From: Bifidobacterium sp. ESL0732 | Lineage (GTDB): Bacteria > Actinomycetota > Actinomycetes > Actinomycetales > Bifidobacteriaceae | Assembly (NCBI RefSeq): GCF_029395535.1 | Contig: NZ_CP113920.1 | Coordinates: 1,860,001-1,924,000, forward strand | Length of the DNA stretch: 64,000 nucleotides | Direction: 5' to 3' | Shown here: piece by piece, positions 17,034-25,713 of the stretch | How the letters are laid out: each line of letters begins with the position of its first letter | Position numbering within the stretch: position 1 is the first letter of the stretch | Made by a program: the position numbers and the translations under genes | Notes under the pieces: generated by a model | Seen by the model: the letters and a program-made list of their open reading frames with translations, nothing else | What the model was told of the DNA's origin: nothing | The model's database searches: none

Positions 17034-18056
17034 ATGACAACGATATATCGGACGGAAAGCCTCGCTCATCAACAGCTTGAGGCTGCTTACGAAGAGACAA
17101 TGGATGTTTTACGTGGTTTAGCGCCTATATTCGGTGAACCAATCATCGTCAGCCACACAACGGCGCTTAAATTGTTAAGAGTCGAATTGCCCTTGCCGCT
17201 CTCCAATAAAAACAATAAAATCCATATTCTTAGCAATCGTCAACATACTAGACGACTACCTGATTCCAATTTGATTACTTGCCATAGCACTAGAATCCAC
17301 TACGAGCCGCTAGACATCGAGGACTATATTGCATCAGCCCCTCCCGCTCTGGCCTGGTGGCAGATGTCCCCATATATCAATTGGGAGGAACTTGTGGTCG
17401 TGGGAGATAGCATGATGCGTAAAAATTCGTCCTTGAGGCGCATGACACCTGCAGCTTTTCGGAAGTCAATCAATGAATTCCAACCCAACACTCCTCAACT
17501 GGCAAAATGCAAGTCGGCTCTACTCTTTATGCGGCCAAACACGGACTCGTCGATGGAGAGCAGGCTGCGAATGCAACTTGAGCGAATCGGCCTGGGAGGA
17601 ATGGAGGTCAACGCTCAGGTCTTCGATGTCGAAGAACAACACAACTGGTCAATCGACTTGGCGTGGAGCAAGTACCGAGTTGGCCTTGAATACGACGGGC
17701 ACTATCACTTTTCTGAGCAACAGATAATTGCTGATACCCATAAGCGCCAACGTCTGCGGAAATCAGGATGGCAAATCATTACAGTATATGCAAAGGATCT
17801 AAAAGAACTTTCTGAAACCGGACCACGCTCGGAAATCGCTCAAAACATCATTGCCGCATTACAACAGAATTCCGGAAAACGAGTGGTAACACATGAAGCC
17901 TTCTCCGATCGGCAATTACTCAAAAATGGTGACACTCTTTTGCTGAAAAGAAAGTACCAGAAGCGCAATGCAATCACAAAACGCTCCTGCCCTCCTACAA
18001 GAAGAGATGGGGCCTCATTGGGGCGTCACGAACATTCCCATGATTTCAAATCTTAA
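17034..18056 (+). CDS. Protein with Vsr/DUF559-like nuclease domain
   Basis: The 340-residue protein has a C-terminal domain (about 180-275) that follows the PD-(D/E)XK pattern of DUF559/Vsr-like endonucleases: an ExRLRMQL helix, V-x-A-Q-V, then S-I-D-L-A-W and V-G-L-E-Y-D-G-x-Y-H with the probable catalytic Asp and Glu, then a QxxAD...R helix and GWQIITVYAKDL. The N-terminal 170 residues resemble the winged-helix/AbiEi-type front part of related actinobacterial proteins, but only loosely. The tail after about 285 is basic and unlike the family. No strong ribosome-binding site precedes the ATG. The gene stands alone, flanked by triple-palindrome elements, and has the 42-bp element upstream. 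Roles in DNA repair, defence or DNA uptake are all possible; none is shown. Confidence 0.7.
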   Translation: MTTIYRTESLAHQQLEAAYEETMDVLRGLAPIFGEPIIVSHTTALKLLRVELPLPLSNKNNKIHILSNRQHTRRLPDSNLITCHSTRIHYEPLDIEDYIASAPPALAWWQMSPYINWEELVVVGDSMMRKNSSLRRMTPAAFRKSINEFQPNTPQLAKCKSALLFMRPNTDSSMESRLRMQLERIGLGGMEVNAQVFDVEEQHNWSIDLAWSKYRVGLEYDGHYHFSEQQIIADTHKRQRLRKSGWQIITVYAKDLKELSETGPRSEIAQNIIAALQQNSGKRVVTHEAFSDRQLLKNGDTLLLKRKYQKRNAITKRSCPPTRRDGASLGRHEHSHDFKS

Positions 18057-18105
18057 AGTATTTTCATAAAGGAGTGAGCTATCCATTCCCCTTCCCTGAC
18101 CAACA

Positions 18106-18139
18106 CCGGCATTTTCATCCCGAAGTTGAGCAATGCCGG
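18106..18139 (+). repeat. Inverted repeat after the nuclease-domain gene
   Basis: CCGGCATT (18106-18113) and AATGCCGG (18132-18139) are perfect 8-bp arms with an 18-nt loop, 50 bp after the stop. It could be a factor-dependent terminator; no T-run follows. The rest of 18057-18260 shows no gene. Confidence 0.5.
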
Positions 18140-18269
18140 ACAGGGATACAGGATTCTTTAGTCGCACCAGCTATTTAGGGATAGCCAAACACTCTTTTCT
18201 GAGACCTCTGAAGCATACATCCCCGATTTTTTAAAATAATAGATACCCAATTCTTTGTTATTTGACCTT

Positions 18270-18407
18270 CTTGGCGCACCAAGTAGTCCGTTTTAGTAAG
18301 AACGAGGGCTCATTCTTACTATTTCACGCCTCTTGGTGCGCCAAGAGGTTGATTTTTAAGAGAATAGAAGGTGATTCTTTAAAAAATGGGCCTCTTGGTG
18401 CGCCAAG
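18270..18407 (+). repeat. Triple-palindrome repeat element, copy 2
   Basis: CTTGGCGCACCAAG lies at 18270-18283 and CTTGGTGCGCCAAG at 18332-18345 and 18394-18407, again 62 bp apart. Midpoint dyads are at the exact centres: AGTAAGA/TCTTACT arms at 18295-18320, and AGAAT/ATTCT at 18361-18378 inside a longer imperfect palindrome (18352-18387). The spacers resemble those of copy 1 in the same order and orientation. It lies between the convergent ends of the nuclease-domain gene and the MFS gene. Confidence 0.85.
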
Positions 18408-18450
18408 AGGCCCAAAAAATGAAGATTGCAAGCGCGAGAGACAGCAGAAT

Positions 18451-18552
18451 GCTTACGCGTTATGGCGTTATGCCTACACGCTATGCCTACACGCTATGCC
18501 TACGCGTTATGGCGTTATGCCTACACGCTATGCCTGCGCGTTATGCTTGCGC
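18451..18552 (+). repeat. Short tandem repeats overlapping the MFS 3' end
   Basis: The tract consists of 13-bp units of the form GCCTACACGCTAT, two of them lengthened by GGCGTTAT to 21 bp. The order is 21, 13, 13, 21, 13, 13, then a degenerate unit. It overlaps the last codons and the stop of the MFS gene (18528), so unit-number change could alter that C-terminus. Confidence 0.8.
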
Positions 18553-19889
18553 GCAAGGAACCAGCCCAAGGCAGCCAGGGGAACAGCAGCGAAGGTCGTG
18601 GCGATGGGCAACAGCAAGCCGACGTGGGGGCTGGAGACGTCGAGCACCATACCGGCAAGCGAGGAACCGAACGACGTGCCGACTGAGCCGGCGGTGGTGA
18701 CCCAGGAAAGACCCTCGGTCAGCGAGCTCGGCGGGACGATGTCTTTGACGATGAGGTTGCCGGTGGCGAAAAGCGGCGAGACACAAAGCCCAGAGAGGAC
18801 CGAGGCAATTCCCAGCAAGATGAGATTGTCCATCGCCAAGCGGCAGAAGACGTAGCCGAAGGTCAGCAAGGTAAGGAAAACCACCATGTGCTGCCAATTC
18901 GAGCCTTTCGGCTTCTTGGAGCCGAAAATAAAGGCACCGATGCAAGAACCGACGGCGAACATCGCCAGCTGCAGGCCAAGCAGCTGCTCGCGGCCGATGG
19001 CCTTCATCATCGCGGTGACCGAAACATCGAACTCGTTGAAGCTCATGTTGAAGACGACGAAAACGACCAGAAGCGGGATGATGCCGGCGTAAAGTAACAC
19101 GCTTTTCGGTTTGCCGGCATGTGTATGCAACTGGTGAAGGCTGACGCCGTCCTCGTCAAGCCGGTAACCTTGCGTGCCGCCGAGGTTTTCGGATGCGGCC
19201 TTCACGTCCTTATCGGTCGGCGACGCGGCGACAACGGACACGGTTTCGATGACGGGAGGCTGGGTATCTTTCAGCGAGAAAAAGACAGACCCGCCGATGG
19301 CACAGGCAATCGTCGGCACAAAAAGCTGAGAGACGGGACTTACAGAAGTCGCGAGGAACGCGGCAAGAATCGGCCCGAGAATAAAGACCATTTCGTCGAT
19401 GCCGGCCTCGAGCGCATAGGCCGTGTCAAGCAGATCGGCATCCTTCGGGTCGCGCAGCGCGTAGGCCCAGCGGGTACGCACCAAGGCCCCGAACGAAAAC
19501 TGAGTGCAGCCCATAAGAATCGCAAGGACGAAAAGGACCGGAATCGAGACGCGAGCCCAGGCGGCGAGAGCGAAAACAAGCATGAACACCACGGAAAGGC
19601 CCAAAGCCGCCCAGCCGATCTTGTGCTGGCCGAACCGGTCGAAAAGACGAGCGTATAGCGGCGTGACGGCTGCGACTGCCAAAATATACACCGCGCTCAT
19701 CGTGCCGGCGATCGTCCAGTTATTGTACATATGGTTCAGCGCCAGCACGATCCCTAAGCTCATCATCGAAATCGGAAGCCTCGCCACCGCCCCGGAAATA
19801 CAGAACGCTTTGGCACCGGGTATTGCGAAAAGCCGACCATACGGCGACTTGTGACGCTGGCTCGACACGCTACGACCTGCATTAGTCAC
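18528..19889 (-). CDS. MFS transporter
   Basis: This is a 453-residue membrane protein with about twelve hydrophobic helices and a central hydrophilic loop (about 205-250), the layout of the major facilitator superfamily. Motif-A-like sequence PLYARLFDRFGQHKIG lies between helices 2 and 3. The cargo cannot be inferred; relatives are drug or sugar exporters. Translation appears to start with GTG at 19889, preceded by AAAGGA and GAGGA. The C-terminus (LARKHNAQA) is encoded inside a short-tandem-repeat tract and may vary between strains. It stands apart from the GNAT gene on the same strand by 342 bp. Confidence 0.85.
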   Translation of the reverse strand: MTNAGRSVSSQRHKSPYGRLFAIPGAKAFCISGAVARLPISMMSLGIVLALNHMYNNWTIAGTMSAVYILAVAAVTPLYARLFDRFGQHKIGWAALGLSVVFMLVFALAAWARVSIPVLFVLAILMGCTQFSFGALVRTRWAYALRDPKDADLLDTAYALEAGIDEMVFILGPILAAFLATSVSPVSQLFVPTIACAIGGSVFFSLKDTQPPVIETVSVVAASPTDKDVKAASENLGGTQGYRLDEDGVSLHQLHTHAGKPKSVLLYAGIIPLLVVFVVFNMSFNEFDVSVTAMMKAIGREQLLGLQLAMFAVGSCIGAFIFGSKKPKGSNWQHMVVFLTLLTFGYVFCRLAMDNLILLGIASVLSGLCVSPLFATGNLIVKDIVPPSSLTEGLSWVTTAGSVGTSFGSSLAGMVLDVSSPHVGLLLPIATTFAAVPLAALGWFLARKHNAQA

Positions 19890-20231
19890 TCCTCATCAAT
19901 CCTTTCCGGCAAGACAAGATGATCATGGCGGCATCGAAATCGCACAATTGGATGCCAAAAACCATCGAATCACCACGCACTTGCCAACCACATAATTCGA
20001 TATTCCCAGTGTATATATCCAGTCTATCCAACCGGCTCGGACGAAAAGCCTGCAGCGTAACTCAGGGGTTTGCGCTGAAGCAAACCGCCGAATAACCCAT
20101 GAAAATATGCGAAAAGCGGCACAAAGCCGCCTTCCGAATTCCGGTGAAAGCAAGAACATCCGACAGCGAACATTGCCTGCATTACACCAGCGATAGCTTC
20201 ATACCGCTTTACGCTTGTTTTTAGCAGTCGT
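19890..20231. other. Intergenic region, no gene seen
   Basis: These 342 bp between the GNAT gene and the MFS gene (both minus strand) contain only a 78-codon frame without a ribosome-binding site or family pattern. The region should hold the MFS promoter. I see no repeat or RNA. Confidence 0.5.
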
Positions 20232-20948
20232 TTACGCTACGGTCTGCTTCACCCTTCCCGGAACACCGGCATAGATATACATCTTGCTCGGGGCCATCTG
20301 CGGGTCGCGGCCGTCATCGGGGTGACGCTGTTCTTCTCGTTCGGCGATGCGCTTCATGCCGTGACGGTCGTAGAAACTCACGTCGCAATCCGAATCGGTA
20401 TGCAGATAGAAGGCCGGCGCATGCGAACGCTCGAAGTAATCCATGGTACGGCTCCACAGCTGACCGCCTACGCCATGGCCGCGGGAAGCCGAGGACACCA
20501 GGAAGAGCTCTACCTCAGCAGGCGCCTTGTCGTTGATGTCGGTCTGGCGTTCCATACGCCGCTCGATCTCGAAACCAAGCTCGAGGTCCGCGAGTGCTCT
20601 ATGCCCTGCCGGAGTGGAGTTGAGCCGTTCGTCGATTTTCGCCATTTCCTGCGCAACGTTTCCGAACATCACCGGCTGGCCAACGACGCGAGAAAGAACG
20701 ACTCCCATGAATTGACCGTTTTTGTGGGCGATCTCGCCACGGGTTGCCGGCTCGATATAGTGCAATACGAAATGATAGGAAAGCAGCATCGAAAGCTTCT
20801 TATCGTTGCCAAACGGTGCGTAATGGCCCCAAGTCTCATCGAACTGCCTGGTGATGGCCTCCACATCACTCCAGATCATCGGAGAATAAACCACTCCGAT
20901 TCCAGCATCACCTTTCGCAACATTCTCCATACGTCCGTATCCCTCCAT
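20232..20948 (-). CDS. GNAT-family N-acetyltransferase
   Basis: The product is about 238 residues. The acetyl-CoA binding signature is in LFLVSSASRGHGVGGQLW (the Q/R-x-x-G-x-G/A loop), followed by FYLHTDSDCDVSFYDRHGMKRI, the usual beta-bulge and C-terminal segment of GNAT enzymes. The substrate is unknown. The start is uncertain: the frame allows 20984, 20948 and 20930. 20948 is chosen for a GAGGG about nine nt upstream, but 20930 also has GGAGGG. It appears to be a single gene, downstream of the adnB-like gene on the same strand with a 222-bp gap. Confidence 0.82.
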   Translation of the reverse strand: MEGYGRMENVAKGDAGIGVVYSPMIWSDVEAITRQFDETWGHYAPFGNDKKLSMLLSYHFVLHYIEPATRGEIAHKNGQFMGVVLSRVVGQPVMFGNVAQEMAKIDERLNSTPAGHRALADLELGFEIERRMERQTDINDKAPAEVELFLVSSASRGHGVGGQLWSRTMDYFERSHAPAFYLHTDSDCDVSFYDRHGMKRIAEREEQRHPDDGRDPQMAPSKMYIYAGVPGRVKQTVA

Positions 20949-21170
20949 AGTTATTCGCCCTCTACCGTCCGTCAGCCCTACCAACGCGGCGATCGACCTT
21001 CCGGCCAGAAGCTCTCATTGAAAGCCAAGTCAAAATCAAAACCACTACATCATACCCATAGTCCATTACGCTGCGAGCCATACCCGCGTTGTCCGTGGTT
21101 TTCAAAACCTGCCGAGCGACAAGCATCACACAATATAGCACCAACTAACATACATACCTATCGCAAATGC

Positions 21171-24100
21171 CTAATCTTCATCGCTAATGAACGGAATCCC
21201 GGCACTCAATTCCCTCAGAATCTCAGGCTTGGACTTGGGTTGCGCGGGTATCTCGCGCTGGTCCTCACGGGCATCGCTTACGTAATATAATGTGGCATCT
21301 ATACTATCCAACGGGATATTCTTCATCTGCGCAAACATCAGCCGATACATATCGAGCTGGACCAGTTTTCGGTCGATGTCCTCGGGTTTCGTCGGCTTAT
21401 TGCCTGTTTTCCAATCGACTATCGTGAATCGTTTCGTCGGGTCGTTTTCGTCAAGCCCACCATAGAAAACCGCGTCAAGCTTGCCGTTGACAATGCGATT
21501 TTGAAGTTCAGGGATGGCGACGACAATCTGCTCTTCCGCGGCATACGGATGCCGGGCTGCCCAACGACCATCAACCAACCTGCGCTCCCAGTCGAGAATC
21601 TTGCGGTCTGTCGCGCTTTGATCGGCTTGCGGGTGTTGCTCGGCCTGCTCAAGTCCAGCTATCAGCGAAGTTCGGGTTTCGTTTTGGCTACCCGCGGCTA
21701 CGGCCGAAATGCCATCATCTACAGGAATATCGGCAACCTCATCAGCACCGAACGCATTGATGAAACGCTCGGCCCAGGCATGGAAACGCGTTCCGGCTTG
21801 CGCGGCGGGCGAAGCCACTCGCGGAATCGGGCGCACCAGAGCGCGCCAATAATTCTCACTCTCCCGCTTGCTCATGTTGCCGGTGCTGGCCTGCAACGAG
21901 GTGACGTTCTGGCGTCTGGTGGCGAGAATGCGCTCACCTCGGCGACGCACCTCGAGGTCTAGTGCGTTGGCGTTTTCGGGCAGTGAGGCACTTGGGGCGA
22001 TTTGCAACGATGGCATCAAATCGTCATCGGCCAGCAGCATCTGCGTGCGTTTGGCCAGCGATTGGTCTTCCGGCAGGTCGACGGCTATATTATCGACCGT
22101 TTGCGTCACAGGATCGTTTTCGACTTCCGCAACGAGGCGCTCGCGCATCTGCTTCGTCAGCGCCGCCGAACGACGCAACCGTCGCGCCATTCCCTCACTC
22201 ATCGAAGCGGGCCATGGTAACGGTTCGCCTTCACGCAGGTTCTCGTCCTCATCAAGAGGTGTCTGCCATGCGTCCTCAACGATGGCCTGTTCGTATTCTT
22301 TCGCGTGCGCACCGACGAATAAACCGTCCGGTTTCGACGCGTTCAGTTCCGACAACGTCCGCGAAACCGGCGAATTGACCTCCGCGCCGCTTTCAGCATC
22401 TTTGTTTTCGGTATCATTGCTTTCGGTATCATCCCTTTCGGCAACCACCGAATTATCGCTTTGTAATATATCTTCAATACCCGCAGCTTCGACATTCGGC
22501 TTTATCAGATTGTCATCGTTATCGTTTTCAGCGGCGTCGATATTCTCATCCACCTCGATAGCCACCACATCATCGCGATAGGTCAAAGCGTCTTGTACCT
22601 CGGAAAAGAAATTCGACGGCTTGGAATCGTGCCCCACACCAGCAGCCTCGGGGTCACGCGAAAGCTCGGCGTGACGGCTGTATGTCATCAGCGCTTCTTC
22701 ACGCGCACGCGTCAACGCTACGTAGGCGAGTCTACGTTCGTCGGCGTGCAGCCTGCGGCCGTATTCCTCCTGCTGAGAAAGATAATTCGCGCCGTCATCG
22801 GCAGACGCTGAGACTTCACCCACATCCGGTATACTGTCGTCTCCGCAATCCATCGCATCGAGGGCGCGCATCAGCCCCTCCGACTCATTCGCCACGGTTT
22901 CTGCGTTATCCAGTTGAGATAAACCGGCAACCGGATCGTCGCCGACCTTTGCATCGTGCGGGAAACGGGGCAAGATATCCGCATCGGCACGCACCGGGAC
23001 GGGCACCGCAGCCGGATTGTCAAGCCAAGTGTTGGCCGTCTCATGATATTGTGGCGACTGCCAGACTCCATTACGCAGGCCGCCAATATGGTCTTCATCC
23101 AAGACGATCTTCAGCCTGTCGCCCTGATTGGACGGAAAACTCGTGGCTTTCATACCGACGATGGCCACCGAATCCCACTCAAGACCTTTGGACTGGTGAA
23201 TGGTCATCAGCACAACGTCGACTGGGTCGCTGGGGACCGCGGCCATTTCATCGGGGATGCTACTGAGCGAATCCACCCAGGAAATGAACCCACGCAGCGT
23301 CGGTGCCGCACCTTCCGTAATTTCCTGCGTATAAGTAGTGACCAAATCCAGCAAGGCGTTCATCGGCGAGCGCGCCAACGCCGGTTCTATCAGTCTGCCG
23401 GATCCCTGCAAGGCCTGCGAGACGACCGTGTCGATATCAAGATCGAGCGCTTCTATTGCGGTTTCGATGATTTCGGTAAGTGAATGATTGACGACTGCGT
23501 TGACCTGCCTCAAGACCCGGGAGGCGTGACGAATGGACTTAAGCCCGGAAACGGTGAAAAGCGAGGCGATGCGGGACGAATCCAGAGAGGATTCAAGCTT
23601 GTCATCCATCAAGACATCAGCGAGAAAGACCATGTTGGGCACCTGATCTCGATGTTCGGCCACCAGTTTCGCCTGCTCGCCCGGCTTGGTATTACCCGGC
23701 ACCAGCCCAGCTTCAACCAACGCACGGAACCGGTATTCGTCGTTACGACGGCTGGCGAGCCTGGCCAAAGCACTCAGGTCATTGCTGCCCAAGCCGAAAC
23801 GCGGCGTAGCCAGGAGCCGCATCAGGGCACCTGAGTCAGTATGGTCGGCCAGGACATGCAATAGGGCAAGCACGTCACGGATCTCGGGACGATCCAATAG
23901 GGCCGAATACCCGACGGTCAGCGTTGTCAATCCGGCTTTGCGCAAACCTTCGGCGAATTGGGGCATATTTTGTTTGCCGCGGAAGAGAACAGCGACATGC
24001 GGACGAACATCCTTTTGGTTTGGATCAGTCGGAGTGTGACGGGCGATGGAGACTTTCGCAAACCGCACGACGGCATCGATTTCCTGGCCAAGCGTATCGA

Positions 24101-25712
24101 AACCGAGCACGCCCAACGTGCCCTCTTTGGCGTCGTCAATCGTGGTCAGCGCCGGCACCTGCACTTCGTGCATCGGCGAGCTCGAGGGAATACGGTCTGG
24201 GGTGCGCAACGGCTGGGTCAGGTCGTTGGCCGCTTCCAGCACCACCCGCGAGTTGCGCCGGGTGACGCTCAACGAATACGGCTTGGCGGTCTCGTCCATG
24301 CCGAAATCGCGCTCGAACATGCGGAAGGCGCCAGGACTTGCGCCTCGCCAGGCATAAATGGACTGGAAAGGATCGCCGACGGCGTTGACCGCAGAACTGC
24401 TTGAGGCCGGCTTTGAACCATGCGAACGCGTCGAAGATAGATTTTCCAACGAAACATTGTTCGAAGAACCCAAATCGCCCATCTTCCCCGACTGAGAATC
24501 ATCAGGATGGAACAATGCTGCAATCAGCGCAGCCTGTGTGGTGGATGTGTCCTGATATTCATCGAGCAGGACGTGCGTATAGCGTCGGCGTTGCCGCTCC
24601 CCGATTGACGGGAAACGGGTGATCAGCGCATACGCAGCTACCGTAAAGTCGTTGAATTCCGCCATATTGAGCTGCTGCTTGCGCTCATGGTAACGCTCGA
24701 CCAGAGTCAGCAAAACTTCACGTTTTCGTGCGACATCGCGCAACCCCGCACTGCGATAGACGGCGAGCTTATGGAAAGCCTCGCGATATTCGGCGATGCG
24801 ATCGGCGAATTGCTCGTCGGTGTCCTTTTTCCTGCGCTTCGGCGGTTTGCCGGTTTTCGGCTCGTCTTCAGGAACAACCTCGTCGCCAATGGCCGTGTCC
24901 ATCTGCGAGATGAAGGCCTGGTCCCAAGCGCGAATACGGGCGATGGCCTCGGGCACACTTGTGCAATGTTCGCCAATCATCGAACCGCTGATGGCATTTG
25001 ACAGATCCAAGACTTTCGAAACGATATCGGAGAAACCGCCAAATCCCTGACCTCGCAAAATATCCATGTTCTCATCGATGACGGTGACGGCCAACTGGTG
25101 GGCTCCGGCCTCGCTCAACGGCTGGGTGTTCTGGTCGAAGCCAACCAGAAGGCCGTACTGCCGCACAATGGACTGGAAGAAAGCGTCGTAGGTGGAAACC
25201 TGCGGCTTGAGGAATACGTTGGGGCGACGCTGGGTGCCGGCAGTATTCGTACCGGCAATATTCGCTTCGGCTTCCGTCATTCGAGCGTTTTCGGCAACGG
25301 CGTTCGAGACGCGGCTTAGAAGCTCGGAGGCGGCCTTACGTGTGAAAGTGAGACCGAGGATTTTCTCGGGCGGAACACCGACCTTGATGAGGTTGATGAT
25401 ACGACGAGTCATGGTGTAGGTCTTGCCGGACCCGGCACCTGCGACCACCAAGACGTCGGCGTCCTCCGGCGCGTTGATAACCGCGGCCTGCTCAGGGCTG
25501 TCGGTCGCAGTTCGACTCGCGTCGTCGAAATCACCGGCCAATTGACGTCTTGCCATATCCGCTGGCGCCTCTGGTCTCACAGCGTTTCCGTCAGTGTTAT
25601 CTGCTTTATTTCGCATTCCGTTATCGCTGCGACTGATACTATTGGGTACCCCCATACCGACGCGCACGCCATTAATGCCGTTGAATCGGGACAGTTTATC
25701 GTCGTTCGTCAT
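21171..25712 (-). CDS. UvrD-like helicase with RecB-type nuclease (AdnB-like)
   Basis: This is a 1513-residue helicase-nuclease. The N-terminal superfamily 1A motor has Walker A VVAGAGSGKTYT (near 91-100), TFTRKAASEL (motif Ia), DEYQDTSTTQ (motif II), GDPFQSIYAWRG (motif III) and VALTRAREEALMTYS (motif VI). An acidic, low-complexity insertion follows the motor (about 1050-1130). The C-terminal nuclease has G-K-L-D-A-V-F and FTIVDWKTG, the PD-(D/E)XK metal-binding residues, and no cysteine cluster. The start ATG follows GGAGGGG inside the end of the upstream gene, whose stop is one base before, so the two are coupled. By analogy with mycobacterial AdnAB, the pair resects double-strand breaks for recombination. 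It is longer than mycobacterial AdnB (about 1100). Confidence 0.9.
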   Translation of the reverse strand: MTNDDKLSRFNGINGVRVGMGVPNSISRSDNGMRNKADNTDGNAVRPEAPADMARRQLAGDFDDASRTATDSPEQAAVINAPEDADVLVVAGAGSGKTYTMTRRIINLIKVGVPPEKILGLTFTRKAASELLSRVSNAVAENARMTEAEANIAGTNTAGTQRRPNVFLKPQVSTYDAFFQSIVRQYGLLVGFDQNTQPLSEAGAHQLAVTVIDENMDILRGQGFGGFSDIVSKVLDLSNAISGSMIGEHCTSVPEAIARIRAWDQAFISQMDTAIGDEVVPEDEPKTGKPPKRRKKDTDEQFADRIAEYREAFHKLAVYRSAGLRDVARKREVLLTLVERYHERKQQLNMAEFNDFTVAAYALITRFPSIGERQRRRYTHVLLDEYQDTSTTQAALIAALFHPDDSQSGKMGDLGSSNNVSLENLSSTRSHGSKPASSSSAVNAVGDPFQSIYAWRGASPGAFRMFERDFGMDETAKPYSLSVTRRNSRVVLEAANDLTQPLRTPDRIPSSSPMHEVQVPALTTIDDAKEGTLGVLGFDTLGQEIDAVVRFAKVSIARHTPTDPNQKDVRPHVAVLFRGKQNMPQFAEGLRKAGLTTLTVGYSALLDRPEIRDVLALLHVLADHTDSGALMRLLATPRFGLGSNDLSALARLASRRNDEYRFRALVEAGLVPGNTKPGEQAKLVAEHRDQVPNMVFLADVLMDDKLESSLDSSRIASLFTVSGLKSIRHASRVLRQVNAVVNHSLTEIIETAIEALDLDIDTVVSQALQGSGRLIEPALARSPMNALLDLVTTYTQEITEGAAPTLRGFISWVDSLSSIPDEMAAVPSDPVDVVLMTIHQSKGLEWDSVAIVGMKATSFPSNQGDRLKIVLDEDHIGGLRNGVWQSPQYHETANTWLDNPAAVPVPVRADADILPRFPHDAKVGDDPVAGLSQLDNAETVANESEGLMRALDAMDCGDDSIPDVGEVSASADDGANYLSQQEEYGRRLHADERRLAYVALTRAREEALMTYSRHAELSRDPEAAGVGHDSKPSNFFSEVQDALTYRDDVVAIEVDENIDAAENDNDDNLIKPNVEAAGIEDILQSDNSVVAERDDTESNDTENKDAESGAEVNSPVSRTLSELNASKPDGLFVGAHAKEYEQAIVEDAWQTPLDEDENLREGEPLPWPASMSEGMARRLRRSAALTKQMRERLVAEVENDPVTQTVDNIAVDLPEDQSLAKRTQMLLADDDLMPSLQIAPSASLPENANALDLEVRRRGERILATRRQNVTSLQASTGNMSKRESENYWRALVRPIPRVASPAAQAGTRFHAWAERFINAFGADEVADIPVDDGISAVAAGSQNETRTSLIAGLEQAEQHPQADQSATDRKILDWERRLVDGRWAARHPYAAEEQIVVAIPELQNRIVNGKLDAVFYGGLDENDPTKRFTIVDWKTGNKPTKPEDIDRKLVQLDMYRLMFAQMKNIPLDSIDATLYYVSDAREDQREIPAQPKSKPEILRELSAGIPFISDED

Positions 25713-25713
25713 C

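Noticed and set aside
19923..20159. A 78-residue minus-strand protein
   Set aside because: No ribosome-binding site, no family resemblance, and unstable composition; treated as intergenic.
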